A stretch of 64,000 nucleotides of DNA, from assembly GCA_030762175.1 (NCBI GenBank), contig CM060831.1:27787001-27851000 (forward strand). Direction: 5' to 3'. The notes beneath the pieces were generated by a model. That model saw nothing but the letters and a program-made list of their open reading frames with translations, searched no databases and was not told where the DNA came from. This DNA comes from Metallyticus violacea. Taxonomy: Eukaryota; Arthropoda; Insecta; Mantodea; Metallyticidae. Made by a program: the position numbers and the translations under genes. Shown piece after piece: positions 10,716-21,404 of this stretch (positions are counted from its first letter, which is position 1; every line of letters starts with the position of its first letter).

Positions 10716-13476
10716 AGCATGTACGGACGATAACGCGTTCTAGCAGCAATTTACTATGGTGATTAGTTGATATTTTTTCAAAATTTCCGTTTAATAGGCA
10801 ACATTTCTTTAACGTTTCAAAAACTTATAATGCAAGCAGCCAAGTCATTAACACTTTGCTGCTTTGCCTCATGCCTCGTCGGTAAGGAACCAATACTTAT
10901 TACTCTAAGGGCCAGTTGTATAAAGAGTTAACTTGAGTTTAGGCTTAAAATTAACTATCAGTTATACTTAACTTGGAAATTTTTGTTGTATAAACACTAA
11001 TCTAAAATTTTTTTCCTCTAAATCTAACTCACGAACTTTCTCAAGTTAAATCGCTAACTAGAGTTTAGTAATTGTTAAATAAAACGTTTCTCAAAGTACA
11101 GAAGCATAACTAACTTCATTTATAAATAAAATGGTTAGTTACTTTTATTTTAATTACATGCAGATAAAGTTTTTCAATGTTTCACGTTTCATTTCCGCGT
11201 AGTAACAGACAAAGTTGCGTTCAATTGTAGGTTATGTTCGATTAATTTTATAAGCGGTATATTGTAGATTTCTGATTTCCGACATCTCATCCAAAAGACG
11301 AATTTCACTGTGCGCCTCTTTGTTTCTTCCTTATACAACAGAACCTTTGTACTAATGCACTGTAAATGAGTTCTTTTTTCTTTAATACCTTCTTAATTTA
11401 TATTGAGGAATTTAAAACACTGGCTTTACCTTTCTCGGTTCCGGATGAATAATACTGTCACTTCTAAAATTGATTTCAAATTTGAATTTGGTAACCTTTC
11501 TGGCTTTTGTCTTCCTCGTTTTAAATTATGACCTTTCTTTTTTTCCACATTTAATGTTAAACATTCTGGTTATATTAAAACATATTTAACCCCAAATTTT
11601 ACAAGTATTATAGTTTTATAATGGTATATAAAGCATCTTCAATATCCTTGTTCATCATCAAAATATTTTATTGCTATTCATAATTTATCAAGATCCCACA
11701 GTAGCGCATTTTGGATCTAGTTTCACAAACTCCATTTTGAAGAGCAATGGTAACATAGAATAGCCTTATAATAATTATTTTAAAGTAAAAACTTCTCTTA
11801 TAAGTAACTCCAACTTTAATGTGGCATCCGTTATTCGCACAGGTGCGTATTTTCAATTTTTCTTCTCGTAAGCCTACTATGAGAGCTCTGAGTATGCTGT
11901 ATTAGTTTTTCTCGAGATAAACAAGTGTGTATATATTTTTATTTTGCTCTTAATTTATTTTGAAGGGTCCTAAAATATGATTAAAATTGGTATGCGTAGG
12001 TGTTTAATGCTCGTTTTCACTACTACTGCAAGTAAAATTCATTCAGTTTTTACCAACCTTTTTCAAATAAAATTCTTTCTATTCGTGAGCTTTTGATAAA
12101 TGAAGTGTTTTGTGGCTTCGGAGGACTAAGAGGAATTCACATTCTTGTTTACCTCTTATTATTACTTTAAAAGTATTTTAGAGGTTCCACTTTAACTAAA
12201 TTGTTCTACATTCTTGATGTGAGCTAGAAAGTTGTAAAATTTAAAAGGGAAAGTAAAACTAATGTTTCATGTTCAATTTCGTTTTCTGTTTTGTCTAATT
12301 TAATATAACTAAACGCTAAAATTATAATAAAGTTTATACTTGTTAAGCAACATTCTTATGTATGTATATTATATATTTTCCATAACGATCCAGGTTCCAT
12401 TAGGCCACCCGTTCTAGAGTTTTCACTTCTAAAGTGGAAGGGAGAATTCGTTAAGAAGTGAAGTTAAAGACCCAATATGAAGAGGGGGAAGCAAGCAAGT
12501 TGGATATGGTCGACATTTTATTTTTTAGATTTCAGTGCGCTCACATTATTGTCACACTTTCACCTTGGACCTTGCACTTGTATCACAAAAATATCCTCTG
12601 AATGTACAATAGTGGAAGAAAGGATGTAGCAAAGTTAAAATCACCGTTCAAACGTACGTGGTGCGAGAAAATATGTTGAAGCAGGAAGCAGGTTAGTCCT
12701 CCAAAAGTAATATATTCAAGAATGTTATCTTTGAACAGCAACAAATCTACTCTTAATTCAAGTTTCTATACGATTTGGATGCTGCCTTGTTTTTATGTGT
12801 GTAGAGGTAATCTAAAATATTTAGCAATTAGTAATTTAATTGTGAAATGAATGCGAAGAAAAATAGAATATGCATGTATAATTATAATTGAAGTAGCGTT
12901 TATTTTCTTGATAACATTTTATAAAATTTGCACAGCCGTTTCTATTCCAAGTAAAGTATGTAATTAATATAAAGTACTTAATTGGAAAATAACTTTACCA
13001 ATCCTGTTGGCAATGACGACGAATATTTTGCTTGGAATACTGTACAAATACTGGGCGACAACAGCCATTATTCTGTTACAAAGCTGTTGGGAGTGTTTCA
13101 GCAGCATACAAACTTTTCCCTCCCAAGCCGCAATGAGAGCTCTCAGGCTAAGGGTGTCTTTGTGTGGGCAGCGAAATCGTCTTTACGGCGTGCTAACACA
13201 AATGAAAAGACAGGGAGAATCACTTTGGGATTGGTTTTTTTCCTTTTGTGCATCGAGTCAACGTACAACTTGTTGCATCTTGGACGTAGATATAAGGCAA
13301 CCTAGTCGTCACATTTCTGTCAGATATAAAGTACCAATGAATGTGAATTCAAGCTTCTTCTTTATAGGAATGATTAATGACATTTATTTCCAGAAATGCA
13401 TTACAAACATTATGCATGGACGTGAATTAAGAAAGAGCATAAAGTTGACTTCAAAATGTTTCTAGATGGATACGTA
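10716..13476. other. Mostly unassigned DNA; candidate transposon end at 10910-11110
   Basis: The segment starting GGGCCAGTTGTATAAAGAG at 10911 has the look of a DNA-transposon terminus. Subterminal blocks near 10930 and 11038-11070 are partly self-complementary, but no second end was found. At 12982-13465 two overlapping plus-strand frames (107 and 152 codons) have no recognised domain and may be chance. Confidence 0.35.
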
Positions 13477-13684
13477 CTGCTGGGAGCTGGAGAGATGGCT
13501 AGCGACGTATGCGGGGAGAGGGTTTTATCTGCTAAGTAAAACTTTGCGTACTGCATGTGTATCATCATCTATTCAAATACTTTGGAGTCGGCCCATCTCT
13601 TTGCGTTAACAAGAGCATAACATCAATAGTAAACAGTTGCACATTTACCAATGAATGACTAGCCGTCTCTCTAGCTACCAGCAA
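13477..13684. mobile_element. MITE of about 208 bp with terminal inverted repeats and TA duplication
   Basis: The left end CTGCTGGGAGCTGGAGAGAT (13477-13496) continues GGCTAG. The right end, read on the other strand, begins TTGCTGGTAGCTAGAGAGAC and continues GGCTAG. That is a terminal inverted repeat of about 27 bp with about 5 mismatches. TA dinucleotides flank both ends (13475-13476 and 13685-13686), as expected for Tc1/mariner-type targets. The interior is non-coding. No second copy was seen in the window. Confidence 0.7.
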
Positions 13685-14205
13685 TACTAGCGGTGTCATT
13701 GCCTTCAAGAGACGCTTCTGAATGACAAAGTGATGAAACAACATACAGGTAATTTAGCTTAGCAATAATAATTTTGACATAATACTCCAGAACATGGGTC
13801 ATAAACATTTATTTACTCTTACTCTTTAATAAACAATGAATTTATGACAGCCCTTGTCTTTTTGTCTTTAGGAAAGAAAATAAAATCGAAAGGTCTTCTA
13901 ATTGTTAAACAAATACTCTAGAGAAGAAAAAACAGCATATTGACCCATTCTTTAAAAGAGAGTTACATATATCCCTATTCCACACACTCATAAATTTTTC
14001 ATTGTTTGAAGCTTTTGGGATAATAAAGAAAATTTAGGGCATCTCTAAAAGTTTTTGAATAACTTGCATGTTATCTATTTATATATTTATGTGCGAATAT
14101 ATGTATATATTATTCAATCAGCAATTGAGCTTACACCCGCTAGCAATGCAAAAATAGTAAAATTTCAATATTTATAGCTTGTACTTATAATTTTATATAT
14201 ATAAT
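13685..14205. other. Unassigned AT-rich DNA
   Basis: Nothing recognised. Confidence 0.5.
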
Positions 14206-14275
14206 ATAGAAAAGGATAAAACATTAAGAAAAAGTCACACTTGAGATCGCTATATTTCGGACTCGTGGAATCCTT
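14206..14275 (+). repeat. Dispersed unknown repeat, copy 1 (see 60286)
   Basis: About 70 bp resembling 60286-60352: both run AGAAAAGGATAAAACA, then a CA-rich spacer, then GCTATATTTCG and a GGA.TCCTT-like end. The family is not recognised. Both copies are followed by TA-rich DNA. Confidence 0.55.
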
Positions 14276-14297
14276 CTATGGCAAGAAGACAAGTCAC

Positions 14298-14321
14298 AAC
14301 TGTTGATATATATCAACAGTT
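14298..14321. repeat. Perfect 24 bp palindrome
   Basis: AACTGTTGATAT followed directly by its reverse complement ATATCAACAGTT. It sits between the dispersed repeat and the minisatellite. Confidence 0.85.
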
Positions 14322-14575
14322 AAATATATTTCAATAATTAAATACGCGTCAACGTAATTACGTGCACTTCAACATAATTAAAACATTTCAACCTGAATAA
14401 GGCATTTATCTATATATTTGATAGCATATTTAAACCCAATTAAGTACATGCCAACCTAATTAAATACATGTCAACCTAATTATATACACGTAAACGCAGT
14501 AAAATACATGTCAAATTAATTAAATACATTTCTACACAATTAAATACATGTAAATACGAATACATAAATACATAA
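14310..14575. repeat. Degenerate minisatellite, about 20 bp unit, locus 1
   Basis: About a dozen imperfect copies of a unit close to AATTAAATACATGTCAACCT. The same unit occurs at 18165-18385. Confidence 0.8.
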
Positions 14576-15254
14576 GGCATACATAATGTCAATTACAATT
14601 ATGTGGACAGTATTGTTCATCATATTCACTTTGCAGTCTCCTGTATACTTCTCACTACACTATTTTTTTTTGTTACTATAAAAATAGACAAACGTTTCTG
14701 TATGTAAAATGTCGGAAATTAAAATAAACCCTTTCATATATTCGGCAGTAATTTTATTTCTTTCGTTTGTGCCTACATGACACAGTCTTTCAACACTGTC
14801 ATTGTGGTCTAGTATTACAAAAAGAAATTGAGCCATGTTCAAAATATCTGCATACTGCTTTGAAAAATGTCACACTAATTTTTCTTGACTTGACTCTGCT
14901 CTCCCATCCTACAAAGTGACAAATTTCTTCAAATTGGAAAACTGATCAAAACGTTGACAGTCCTCAACCTCGCCTATATGATGCATCACATTGAAACTAA
15001 AAACTTCAAAACATTTATTCGATCATTAACTGATTCAATATCTGGACGCTTCATTCACGCGATGTTACCAACAGTGAGCACAGAAAAAACGCTGAACATG
15101 AGTACGAAACAAAAATGAATGAATAAGACCTTAATATGAGAAATGTTGAAAAAGTAGAGAATTTACAAAAATGAATGCGAACGTCTATTTGTATCGTAAA
15201 AAGAGGACATTACAAATAAAATAGTGATGTGCGGTAACTCTAATTATTTATAAA
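14576..15254. other. Unassigned AT-rich DNA
   Basis: Nothing recognised. A 60-codon minus-strand frame (14660-14842) shows no features. Confidence 0.5.
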
Positions 15255-15360
15255 TAGGAGTCGAATAAGAAATATTCTAAGCTGGGATTCGAACCACGCA
15301 TCTTCAGCTTATAATCATGGTGCTTTTAAAATTCGTACGCCACAGCCACAGCCGCGAATC
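15255..15360 (-). mobile_element. tRNA-headed SINE fragment (family F)
   Basis: On the minus strand a tRNA-like region contains GGCTGTGGCGTACG (A-box-like) and GTGGTTCGAATCCCAGC (B box), with an anticodon-arm-like spacer between them. The sequence after the B box is short and AT-rich. It occurs once in this window. A decayed tRNA pseudogene is the alternative. Confidence 0.55.
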
Positions 15361-16234
15361 TACACAAATACGCTATGGCAACTAATTTTTTTACTAAAAT
15401 GAAATAAAAAAAAGACTTCACTCGTATACACTCAATTGACGAACTACAACTTACGGAACTACTAATAACATGACTTTGTTATTCTACAAGTTGATATATG
15501 CCTGAAAGTTCATTCCCCCCCCCCCCGCAATTCAAATGTGTATGTACATTATAATTCCATGAAACTAATTAAATTGTAAGGCCATATCTTCAGCCGATGC
15601 AAAGTACGATCAGCCTCTTGAATCTCAAAATTCAAGAAGAGCGTCTTTTAAAATAGTGCAATATCTCAAACTGATGTTCATTCTAAAGATGATAAAGTTG
15701 CCTTGTGAAAATTATATCTGTGTGAAAGGATCATAGAGTCAATGTCTGCAGTGTGTTGTAGGAGAAGGAAAGAGTGTAATCTAAATTGTTTTTGGAGTGT
15801 TTAACCCACAAATAAAATGTCCATGTATAAATACTTATAATTTGACCAAATCGATTCACTTATCCTTAATTTCCTTTTTGTTTAAACTTATTTTTTCATT
15901 ATCATAGCCACTGTAGATGTGCCTTGATCTAACTTTCAAAAACGATAGTCTTTGTATGCTTATCAGTTTCAAGCAAGCATCTGTTTCTCTTGCACATTAA
16001 CCTCAACCTATAAATGCATTATAGCTCCTTACATAACGTTATTAGTTTCAGCATTCACCACACATCTAGTTAAGCACTTTGCCATACCGCACTCACTACA
16101 ACGTTACAATACTGAAGCAATAGGAATTCAGTAGTCGCATTCATTGGGTGTTTCCTTCGAGATATCACATTCGTTCATACTGTACGTAAAACAAGTAGTG
16201 CCAGCATATTTATATCACAGAAACCATAAGTAGC
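15361..16234. other. Unassigned DNA with a C homopolymer
   Basis: C tract at about 15515-15526. Otherwise no recognised features. Confidence 0.5.
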
Positions 16235-16560
16235 TTATATATCATTTCTTCAATACAATCCTTGCCACACCTGTCATCCTTTGTCATACTTCTATGAGCG
16301 CCCTATTGCTCGAAGGATTGCTTTTCTCGAATTGAAACACCTACTTCTAATAGTTCCTGTAATTTCATAAAAAGATCATAGTCGCAAGGGCTGATGTCTA
16401 CTGAACATGGATGTTTTACCTCTCCCATCGGGTTGTACTTTTGCGGTACAGAAGCAAATCTTTCAACGCGTGCAATATTGACGAATGGGTTATTCTTACT
16501 TCTAAAGCTAACAACCAAAATGTTTATCTCCTGTCCAAAATAGTAGAAATTGAATCAACT
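16235..16560 (-). pseudogene. Tc1/mariner-superfamily transposase C-terminal relic
   Basis: The minus-strand frame 16518-16303 contains HPCSVDISPCDYDLFMKLQE, matching the 'PPYSPDxSPCDYDLF.KLKEPLRG' block that includes the third catalytic Asp in one arthropod transposase family. After an in-frame stop the reading continues with REKQSFEQ, RSMTKDDRCG and CIEEMIYKLL (to about 16240). This aligns with the tail of the second copy at 38885-39130. The N-terminal two thirds are missing. Confidence 0.65.
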
Positions 16561-16924
16561 ATTATATGTAGTGTGCTGCAGTGTCAGTGCGACTAACTTA
16601 TGAGGCATCTTCCTTGCCGAAAAACGAACACCCAATGTGCCATCGATCGGGACCACAAAATCCTCCCAACATTTCCTAACTTTTTTCAATATTTCTTCGA
16701 CGCAACATTCAATTTTGAGACATGCCCGTGGTTCAGACCAAGGAAACGTATCTTTAGGGTGGGGTTAATAACTAAATTTTCCATCACCTTCTACAACAAA
16801 TAACGCACAGACTAGCTTCAAAATATTAATAGAAGCTGTCTTTAATCATTAATGATTGCTTTCATAAAATTTAATAGGCAACGGAGTATTTAATATCAGA
16901 ATGCACTGTGGAATTGGGTCATGT
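16561..16924. other. Unassigned DNA
   Basis: A short plus-strand frame (16600-16803) has no recognised features. Confidence 0.45.
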
Positions 16925-17147
16925 TACTCTAGAATTAGATTTCCCTTTTTTTCCTTCTGGTATTCACTAAATACACTTTTGGAGATCCGGAGGCATTCAT
17001 CCTTTGCACTTGTCGATACCACCTTATAGAATCGAAGAGTCAGAAAAAAAAATCTGAGGTCATGGTCGGGATTCGAATCATGGATCTTCCACTTGCCGTG
17101 TTGATACTCTTTTATCTGAGCAATCACGGCCTGTCTGGTCAAAATCA
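16925..17147 (-). mobile_element. tRNA-headed SINE (family E)
   Basis: The minus-strand head carries GGCCGTGATTGCTCAGATAA (A box region) and GATTCGAATCCCGACC (B box, near 17067-17082). A body follows with GAATGCCTCCGGATCTCC (near 16990). An A-rich end (GAAGGAAAAAAAGGGAAA) lies at about 16941-16963. A single copy in this window. Confidence 0.7.
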
Positions 17148-17639
17148 AGACATCTGTCTATATACCTTGGAGACGGCCGAGCTTACTTATTCCTTCGATA
17201 AGTGGAAACTTGCTGATGGTTAATTGAAATACGCTATATCTTAAACTTAAATTCCATATTAATTACCTCTGTAACGTGTATAAATTCCTGAGATTACGAA
17301 AAAAAAATACTTGATGAGACTTTTTGTAGTTACTTTAAGTACAAAATGGGTTTATTGTGCTTTGAGTCATATTAACAAAGTGTATTGAAGCCTTTTAAAT
17401 TATATATAAGAGAAAAAATCTTTTTTCTTTATATATTACATCAAAATTCTATTGCGTTTGTACAGCTGTTCAGTTTATTTTAGGTTTAAATAAAATGCAT
17501 TGAGCTAAAGGAGCTTACACGGAACTCATCTAAAAGGTGATTATGATAAGCAAGAGTCTATAGAAAATGTGTTAAGTTCCATATTCTATTAGCCTAGTTA
17601 TCAATTGACTGGTAGGTGGTTCTCTTATGATAAGAGAAC
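17148..17639. other. Unassigned AT-rich DNA
   Basis: Nothing recognised. Confidence 0.45.
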
Positions 17640-18160
17640 ATGTTCAGCCTTGCAACTACTGTATTTTTTGGTACAGTACCCTCAACGCTCAGCGTCTTGC
17701 TCCAATGTTTCTCCAGGTTGGCGATTCCCTCGTGATAGTGGTTTCTTTGAGGCCCTCAAAATGTTCATTTATCTCCTGTATGACCTCCTCATTTTTGTCC
17801 AGTCAGGAAATTTTGAAATTTCTATTCCATCGAGTTTCCGGAATGGATAAAAAAACCTGAGAGAGCAAGATCAAGTGAATAGGGTGGATGTGGAGGCTTT
17901 TTTAATAGTAGTTCGGCCATTTGTTCCAAGTGATGTGGGTTGAATGCATGGCGCATTGTCATGGCGAATCAACATCTTTTTGACCATTTCCGGATGTTTT
18001 TTCACGATCGCTGTCTTCAGTCTTTCCAAAAGTGGTGCGTGGCATTCTCCTTCTCCAAATAGTTACTCCCCCCCAAACATCATCTTTCCAGCAGATGAAA
18101 ATATGTAATTCGCCCTTTTCGGAGCTGGTTCCCTCATAGGATTCATTGTTTAGACTGCTG
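17640..18160 (-). pseudogene. Mariner transposase C-terminal relic (DD34D type)
   Basis: Minus-strand reading gives a recognisable LIRHDNAP segment (near 17945-17970), holding the second catalytic Asp. After a frameshift comes PPHPPYSLDLALSGFFIHS (near 17830-17890), where the third catalytic Asp has become Gly. The spacing is close to 34 residues. An NE.FEGL.ET segment follows (near 17745-17780), and the end decays near 17690. It is broken by several stops and shifts. It resembles the relic at 21405-21990, in the opposite orientation. Confidence 0.7.
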
Positions 18161-18164
18161 TAGA

Positions 18165-18385
18165 GCAATATATTAAATATACGCATCAACCTAGTTAAAT
18201 ACGTCAATTTAATTAAATATACGTCAACTTAATTTTACATATACTAACTTAATTAAATACATTTTACTTATATAAAAACACGTTATCTAAATAGATACAT
18301 ATAAACATAGTTAAATACGTCAAACCAATTAAATACATGTCTACTTAATTTTACACATATTAAATTAATAAAATGCATTTATAAA
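18165..18385. repeat. Degenerate minisatellite, about 20 bp unit, locus 2
   Basis: Repeats of TTAAATACGTCAA / TTAAATACATGTCTACTTAA type, the same unit as at 14310-14575. It directly abuts the mariner relic. Confidence 0.75.
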
Positions 18386-18446
18386 ATTATAATCTTTATC
18401 CAATATAAATAAGCATATTTAGGTTTAGACATTTATCAGTTTGAAT

Positions 18447-18486
18447 AATAATAATAATAATAATAGTAATAATAATAATAGTAATA
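18447..18486. repeat. (AAT)n microsatellite
   Basis: Thirteen or so AAT units, with two AGT interruptions. Confidence 0.9.
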
Positions 18487-18781
18487 TAAACAAGTTAAGT
18501 GAAGCTCGTCAATTAAATGCAATAAGGAGTTAAACAATATTTCAAGTAGTTCAGAAAAAATTAAAATTGAACTACAGTCATATCTCTTTATATCAATGAA
18601 ATATTTTTATACATACAGTTTTAGGTTATTTTGAGTTTTATCAGAGAAGTACAACTCTCAAAACTGCAGGTAATTCATTCCAACCATTTATTGTTGTGTT
18701 TACAAATCATAATTTACCTACATACATTCTCTGTTGCTACAATTGATTTTAAAATTATGATCTTTCCTACCATGATATTTT
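18487..18781. other. Unassigned AT-rich DNA
   Basis: Nothing recognised. Confidence 0.5.
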
Positions 18782-19052
18782 TTTAATTTGGCATATTTAC
18801 GGACGTTCTTTAAAATCTCAGGTCATGAGTGTCCCATTCAATTCAGGACGTGAAACAGCCGACAAATTTTGCTTTTTCAGGCTTGAGGTTATGTGTCGTA
18901 AATGTATGACACCGGACCCACGGCTTTACTTCCCTTTCGAAGGAAGCCATACTTAGGATTTTTACGCCCGAAAAAATCCATCGATCCTGGCCGGGATCGA
19001 ACCCGCGATCTTGAGTTTAGGAGGGAAGTATGATTACTGCTACACCAACCTT
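18782..19052 (-). mobile_element. SINE-B, near full-length
   Basis: Minus-strand copy with the family body and B box (GGGATCGAACCCGC near 18995-19008). Flanked by a 13 bp target duplication with one mismatch: ACCATGATATTTT (18769-18781) and ACCATGGTATTTT (19053-19065). About 15 bp are missing near 18872, where the other copies have CAGAGGCC. Confidence 0.88.
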
Positions 19053-19686
19053 ACCATGGTATTTTGGTTTTTCTAATCTAGTTGCTTTGTATAATGGTTA
19101 AATCCTCGCTTTTTTACTGCTAGTGATTCCCAAACTTTTTAATGGTTTAAAATATTCATCCCCATATTCTTTTTTACCTTTTGCGAATTTTGTTTCTCTA
19201 TGCTGAATTTTTCTAGGACATTTGTTTGATTTATCCTGGATGGATCGCAAAAAGTTGCTCCATAATCCATTAAGGGCGGAACTAATGAAAATAAGCTATT
19301 ACCTTTGATTTTGGACTGGCGTTTTTATAACAAAGTGTACCCTCTCCATGCTTTCCTCGTAACATTATTAATTTAAGTAAAATAGAAATATTTATTCCAG
19401 TTTTCCTGGGAAATTTCTACTTCATCAATTTTATAGTGAAGATTAATTTTGCCTCGCCTTTTGCAAGATGGTATTGCCTTATTCTTATAACTATTGATTT
19501 TCCCCCTATGTTTAACTGCCCAATTTAAAATATTTTTAGATAGCTTTGTAAACTGTTAATATAGGAAATATAGTTTAATTATTCTATAAATAATACAATC
19601 GTCGGTAAATAATCGTACTTTTGACATATATAAGGAATAAACAATAGTGGCCCAAGAATACTACCTTGTGGAACTCCATGTCACCT

Positions 19687-19923
19687 ACCACCACGGGCAG
19701 CCGAGGTCGTTAAGGCGCGGACTTGTGAGCGCCAGTACTGTCCACCCTGACTGAGGTATTTTCCAGGAAAATGACGTGGAGGTCCCCTAAATTTGCCTGG
19801 AACGTTCCCTTCCTTAGAAAAATTCTTTCCAAGTTTATCATTTCATCTCACGTATCATCTCTGTCCACCACCTGTGGTGCCTCAGCAGTAAAAACGGGAG
19901 TTAAACTACTATAAAAAAAGTGC
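19687..19923 (+). mobile_element. SINE-A inserted in the LINE relic
   Basis: Plus-strand copy with an A box (GCCGAGGTCGTTAAGGCG, 19700-19717). The B box is lost and the body is slightly shortened. Flanked by an 8 bp duplication TGTCACCT at 19679-19686 and 19924-19931. It splits the reverse transcriptase between motif A and the PQGS/motif C region, so it postdates the LINE. Confidence 0.85.
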
Positions 19924-20375
19924 TGTCACCTTTCTGATAAATAACATTTTCTGACCTACTCCGACTCTCTAGGCCCAGTCTTCTGAAAATTTTAAATCCA
20001 AAGTGAACCATCTATTTCTAGTCCCCCGTACTAATAAGTCATGACTTACATCAAAGGCTTTCGAAAAAGCAATTACTACTGCATCAATTCTACCTCTTAC
20101 ATCCGTCTCCTCAGCTACGTCATGAACTAAGGAAATAATTGGCCTATCTCAAGAAAATCTTTCCCTGAAACCGTGTTACAGTGGTAGAACCAGGCTTTGT
20201 AATTTAGAACACTACCATTAATATTTCATAACTTTACATGCGACAGATGTGAGACTAACAGACCTGTAATTTTTAAAATCTTTTCAATACAGCTCTTATG
20301 AATATGCATTATGACAGCGGATCTTCCGGTAGGCCACAATTATGTAGAGATATGTGGACTAGGCGCATAATGTAC

Positions 20376-20677
20376 TTTTTTTTTTTTTTGATTGATTTAT
20401 TTAAGGACGCTCTTTAACAGCTCAGGTCATCAGCGTCCCATTCAACTCAGGGCGTGAAACGGCCGACAAATTTTGCTCAGAGGCCTCTCTTTCAGGCTTG
20501 AGGTTCTTTATCGTGCCGTAAATGTACGACACGGGACCCACGGCTTTACTTCCCTTCCGAAGGAAGCCATACTTACGATTTTTACGCCCGAAAAAATCCA
20601 TCGGTCCTGGCCGGGTTCGAACCCGCGTTTTGGGTATAGGAGGCAAGTATGGTAACCACTACACCACCAGGACCGAC
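20376..20677 (-). mobile_element. SINE-B, full-length and young, inserted in the LINE relic
   Basis: The best SINE-B in the window. It is bounded by a perfect 13 bp target duplication GCGCATAATGTAC at 20363-20375 and 20678-20690. The poly-A tail appears as T at about 20376-20389 on the plus strand. The tRNA-like head (20602-20675) still pairs end to end: GGTCCTGG at its 5' end and CCAGGACC at its 3' end on the minus strand. Box A (TGGTGTAGTGGTTACCA) and box B (GGGTTCGAACCC) are intact. It could in principle still be transcribed by RNA polymerase III. Confidence 0.93.
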
Positions 20678-20888
20678 GCGCATAATGTACGAAATGATAA
20701 TTTCCATTAATAGCGTCACGACTTCCTCAGCAATATCACCAGGACAACGTATACCTGCTTTTTTAGTTTTTAAACGCTCTTCTCCCTTTTCGCTGATATT
20801 TCAAAGTTAGATTTTTCCCCCTTTCTTCTTTTATGTCAGTGTAATAATCTCTATTTGTATTATTATTGTTATTTTTATTATTTTCTCA

Positions 20889-20916
20889 TTTTTTTTTTTT
20901 TTTTTTTTTTTTTTTG
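20889..20916. repeat. Poly-T tract
   Basis: A run of about 28 T, which could be the reverse-strand tail of an unrecognised retro-copy. Confidence 0.8.
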
Positions 20917-21404
20917 CAAAATACCGAAACAGAATAAGAATTTAATAAATCAACCTTTTCTTTTTCCGTTTTCATCATTCAACATTGTCATTTCTTTATT
21001 TTCTCCCCTTCTCTGTCTTATATAATTTTAAAACCTACTCCAATTTGCATTGCCATCTATTTTTAGTAATAATTAGGAAAATTTCTTGTGGTTTTATTTT
21101 TCACATTCCAGTTTTTAGATAATTAAACATCTTAGTGCTCAGTGTTCTATTTACGATTATTATATGCATTCCTAGTCTTTTGCTTTAAGTAACGGATGTG
21201 TTGAGTATAATACTATGCATTCGGATTATTTTTTAATCCTTTGCGAAGAACACATTTCATCAGTGCCTCAAAAAGTATACCCTTAAATGTACTCTAAACG
21301 TCCTGAAAATTTTCTTCAGTTATTAGAAAATTGTCACATTTTTCTAATAAAAACATTTGTAGAGCCTCAACATCTGTTTGTTGAAATCCCATACTACCAA
21401 AGGA

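Larger units (their letters stand above)
19120..21400 (-). pseudogene. CR1/Jockey-like LINE, decayed ORF2 (reverse transcriptase), with two nested SINEs
   Basis: Reading the minus strand from 21400 down, these segments appear in order: a pre-RT region (FKGILFEALMKCVLRK, about 21235-21290; KQKTRNAYNNRK, about 21155-21190); the GLPEDPLS segment (about 20330); KNYRSVSLTSVACKVM (about 20235-20280); then motif A as VVIAFSKAFDV (about 20050-20085). Beyond the SINE-A insertion come the WSSTR.YSWATIV remnant of the PQGS box and motif C as RLFTDDCIIYR (about 19590-19625). Thumb and C-terminal parts with KAWRGYTLL and PPLMDYGATFCDPSRINQTN run to about 19240. The first catalytic Asp of motif A has become Ala; the motif C Asp pair is kept. 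Many stops and shifts show an old dead copy. No endonuclease region or poly-A tail was identified. Confidence 0.8.

Noticed and set aside
12982..13465. Two overlapping plus-strand frames, 107 and 152 codons
   Set aside because: No recognised domain, no splice signals examined that would support an exon, and such lengths can occur by chance in 64 kb.
15258..15360. A genuine tRNA gene on the minus strand
   Set aside because: Only the B box is good; the acceptor stem does not pair in what I can read.
19124..19170. hAT-like end (GTGATTCCCAAACTTTTTA)
   Set aside because: The phrase resembles hAT ends, but it lies at the 3' edge of the LINE relic and has no partner.
20602..20675. A functional tRNA gene
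   Set aside because: The tRNA-like sequence is the head of a SINE with body, tail and target duplication, so it is not an independent tRNA gene.
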